Source: Thiotrichaceae bacterium (GTDB lineage: Bacteria > Pseudomonadota > Gammaproteobacteria > Beggiatoales > Beggiatoaceae). Taken from it: a DNA stretch of 64,000 bases. The notes beneath the pieces were generated by a model. That model did no database searches, had not been told where the DNA came from, and saw nothing but the letters and a program-made list of their open reading frames with translations. This document shows positions 62,261 to 64,000 of the stretch, in pieces. The translations under genes and the position numbers were made by a program. Numbering within the stretch: the stretch's first letter is position 1; every line of letters starts with the position of its first letter. Location of the stretch: positions 1-64,000 of the forward strand of contig JAABRD010000002.1 of assembly GCA_011391085.1 (NCBI GenBank), read 5' to 3'.

Positions 62261-63772
62261 ATGCACTTAACCATCAAAAACTTTGGCCCAATTAAACAAG
62301 GTAAACTGGATTTATCAAAAAGATTCTACGTGTTTGTAGGCTATAACAACACTGGTAAAACTTATGTTTCACAACTACTGTGGGCCATTTTCAACACGAA
62401 AACGTTGCAGAAATTCTCCGAAACCCTACATGTTGATGAATTAGAGGTTGGGGACGCAGCGAACGCGAACTCTTTTGAAATTACCGAGAATTTAGTTAGG
62501 CAGATTTTAAATAAATTCTCCCGCTTCCTAACAGAGGTAACGATTCCTCACATTTTCAATGTTCCGACCGACCATTTCATCATAGACGGGCTGTCTTTGG
62601 ACTTTGACTTTGACAGGAATGAATGGGTTAACTCATCTGGTACGGCTACTTTGGTCTTAGGGAAAGTTCCAAAACCGGCACACACCAGCGAAGTGGAACT
62701 GTTCACTCTCGTAAAAGAACCAGGTTCTCTCATGATCCGAATGGCAGAGACAAACCTACCTAGTGAGATGCGGGATAATTTTCCCAAGCAGTTAGTGGAA
62801 GAGAAGACAGCATCTTCGGTTCGTGTCACCACGGTCAAGTTTATCTTAGACGTTCTGTTGCGAAGCACTCCAAATCCAGTTTTTCTACCTGCCAGTCGAA
62901 TTTTTTACCCAAGCTTTTATAGCTACATCTATCGAGTAGAAAAAGAGAAACGGGAAGCCATGACCACTCAGTTAAAGGAAATGTTACATGAGTTGGTGGC
63001 AACCGCTAAAGGTGGCGAACTTCCTATTCGGTTAAATTCTTTAGATTTAGCCATGACTCGTTTTAACAGTGCTTACACCGTTCCGATGGATTTTCTGTTT
63101 GACAAAATCTACCAATTCAATCTTGCAACAGCGAGTGTTAATCAGCCCTATCAGGACTTGGTAGCCCAGTTAACCAAGATGATGGGAGGAGAATTTATCA
63201 TGAGACGGGCGGAGGGTATCGCACCTGTGGAATTTTATCTCAAGATGAATAAAAAAGGCGAGGAACGCTTGTTGCCCATGTATTTATCTTCTTCGGCGGT
63301 TAACCAATTGGGGTCCTTGTATCTTTACTTCCAACATTGGGCTAAAGCGGAAAACAACTTTTTGATGATTGACGAACCAGAAGAGAATTTGCATCCGCGG
63401 CTACAAATTGAGTTATTGAATCTGTTACTCGAATTTGCTAATCACAATGATAATCGAGTATTGATAGCGACTCATAGTCCCCTCATGGCTGATATGATCA
63501 GTAATTATCATTGCCTGGCTTTTTTAAAAGCCAACAATGTGCCTATCAGTCATCTGATAGAATCTTATCCATCATTGAAGCAAGAAATCAATCTCAACGT
63601 AGAGGAAATGGGGATTTATTTCTTTGATGATGTGAAGCAGGAAATTCGTCCTTATGAAATGGGAAGGTATGGGGTACTCTTTGATGACTTTGCATTTGAA
63701 CAGAGAAGAGTAAAAAAGATCAGCAATCTCTTAACCGAACAAATTTATCATTTGCTAAATAAAGAGGAGTAA
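62261..63772 (+). CDS. AAA family ATPase (RecF/OLD-like), free-standing N-terminal domain
   Basis: A 503-aa ATPase. Walker A is VGYNNTGKTYVSQLL at about residue 27, Walker B is NFLMIDEPEENLHPRLQIEL at about 370, followed by RVLIATHSPLMADMI (switch histidine). Two helical stretches between form the arm. No TOPRIM or nuclease domain is fused. Its last codons carry a ribosome site (AGAGGAG) for the next gene, only 5 bp downstream, so the two are coupled. The pair resembles two-gene ATPase systems thought to act in defence, but the partner is not recognised. Confidence 0.8.
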   Translation: MHLTIKNFGPIKQGKLDLSKRFYVFVGYNNTGKTYVSQLLWAIFNTKTLQKFSETLHVDELEVGDAANANSFEITENLVRQILNKFSRFLTEVTIPHIFNVPTDHFIIDGLSLDFDFDRNEWVNSSGTATLVLGKVPKPAHTSEVELFTLVKEPGSLMIRMAETNLPSEMRDNFPKQLVEEKTASSVRVTTVKFILDVLLRSTPNPVFLPASRIFYPSFYSYIYRVEKEKREAMTTQLKEMLHELVATAKGGELPIRLNSLDLAMTRFNSAYTVPMDFLFDKIYQFNLATASVNQPYQDLVAQLTKMMGGEFIMRRAEGIAPVEFYLKMNKKGEERLLPMYLSSSAVNQLGSLYLYFQHWAKAENNFLMIDEPEENLHPRLQIELLNLLLEFANHNDNRVLIATHSPLMADMISNYHCLAFLKANNVPISHLIESYPSLKQEINLNVEEMGIYFFDDVKQEIRPYEMGRYGVLFDDFAFEQRRVKKISNLLTEQIYHLLNKEE

Positions 63773-63776
63773 TTTT

Positions 63777-64000
63777 GTGAAAGTGAAAAACCTTCGCCAG
63801 ACATTGTTAAAGAAGTTAGGTGGGGGCGCCTTATGAGTTTGTGGTTAAAGTTGATGGTGATGAGATTGAGATAATTGAGTCTAAAAATCAAGGCAAGAAC
63901 CGCAAGGGTACCTTAGGTAGAGTAATCATTCACGGTATTCCTGCTTTAGATTTTATCTGGCAAATTAACGTGGAAAAAAACGTGTCAGGGTTATCTCCTA
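63777..64000 (+). CDS. Unknown partner of the ATPase, cut by the window end, possible frameshift
   Basis: GTG 63777 reads VKVKNLRQTLLKKLGGGA and stops after 19 codons. A second frame from the G-run at 63822-63826 continues PYEFVVKVDGDEIEIIESKN, RKGTLGRVIIHGIPALDFIW to the window edge. Joined, they look like one protein with a helical start and a beta-rich body. A one-base slip in the G-run explains it. Family not recognised. Confidence 0.5.

Overview
The window looks like a chromosomal piece of a repeat-rich gammaproteobacterium, most probably a large filamentous sulfur bacterium (Beggiatoaceae/Thiotrichales). Two things support this. The conserved block map / rpsB-tsf-pyrH-frr-uppS-cdsA-(island)-dxr-rseP-bamA-skp-lpxD-fabZ-lpxA-lpxB is the classical gammaproteobacterial order, as is rimP-nusA-infB-rbfA. 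The accessory content (AAA-like/WD40 proteins, many small toxin-antitoxin pairs, Uma2 and DUF29 proteins, delta-60 surface proteins, and hairpin repeats in nearly every gap) is typical of that family. The genus is an inference; no rRNA or tRNA is present to fix it.

Layout. 1-10.7 kb is an accessory zone: an IS630 transposase cut by the window edge, a truncated AAA-like gene, a DUF29 gene, a 29-bp tandem array, a complete 1127-aa AAA-like/WD40 protein, then a graveyard of toxin-antitoxin modules (PIN fragments, BrnT/CopG, HicBA, a frameshifted RelE pair) embedded in duplicated segments. 10.7-16.8 kb holds nuoG standing alone, a predicted nuclease-fold protein, an acetate/succinate transporter (satP), a periplasmic Cache-domain protein and a c-type cytochrome. 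16.8-24 kb is map (divergent), rpsB, tsf, pyrH, frr, uppS, cdsA, with a Uma2 gene inserted between tsf and pyrH. 24.1-29 kb is an island splitting cdsA from dxr: an apparently intact ATPase/TOPRIM-like/DUF3883 cassette, the decayed remains of a second ATPase/DUF4276 cassette, a RelE/XRE pair, and a third DUF4276 tail interrupted by a MITE. 29.1-39.9 kb is the isoprenoid/envelope block, with rseP present as one intact gene, one fragment and one full-length but catalytically dead copy. 40.1-49.1 kb holds a LOG-family protein, a hybrid histidine kinase with a PhnD-like binding protein, a TPR protein, PBP1B and a methyltransferase. 49.4-55.1 kb is the rimP-nusA-infB-rbfA operon on the minus strand. 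55.6-57.7 kb is dapC-dapD. 58.4-61.7 kb is a large surface protein whose best start lies upstream of a tetranucleotide repeat that puts it out of frame. 62.3-64 kb is another ATPase with a downstream partner cut by the window end.

Non-coding DNA is dominated by a few families: two related MITE-like elements starting GGTAGTG (8-bp target duplications visible at several copies), a third element ending in ATAGTAATATTCCT, hairpins built on GGACTAGAGGCTTTAGCCGG, AGGAGTCCAAAGCGTAGC hairpins, GTAGGGTGCGTCCTACGC and GTAGGGTGGGCAA repeats, and arrays of a palindromic unit CGGAATnnATTCCG. Several run into genes and supply their last codons or stop.

The strongest leads are the tetranucleotide tract at 61669-61688 (predicted phase variation of a surface protein), the three-gene cassette at 24126-26866 (a predicted anti-phage or conflict system), and the rseP pseudoprotease.
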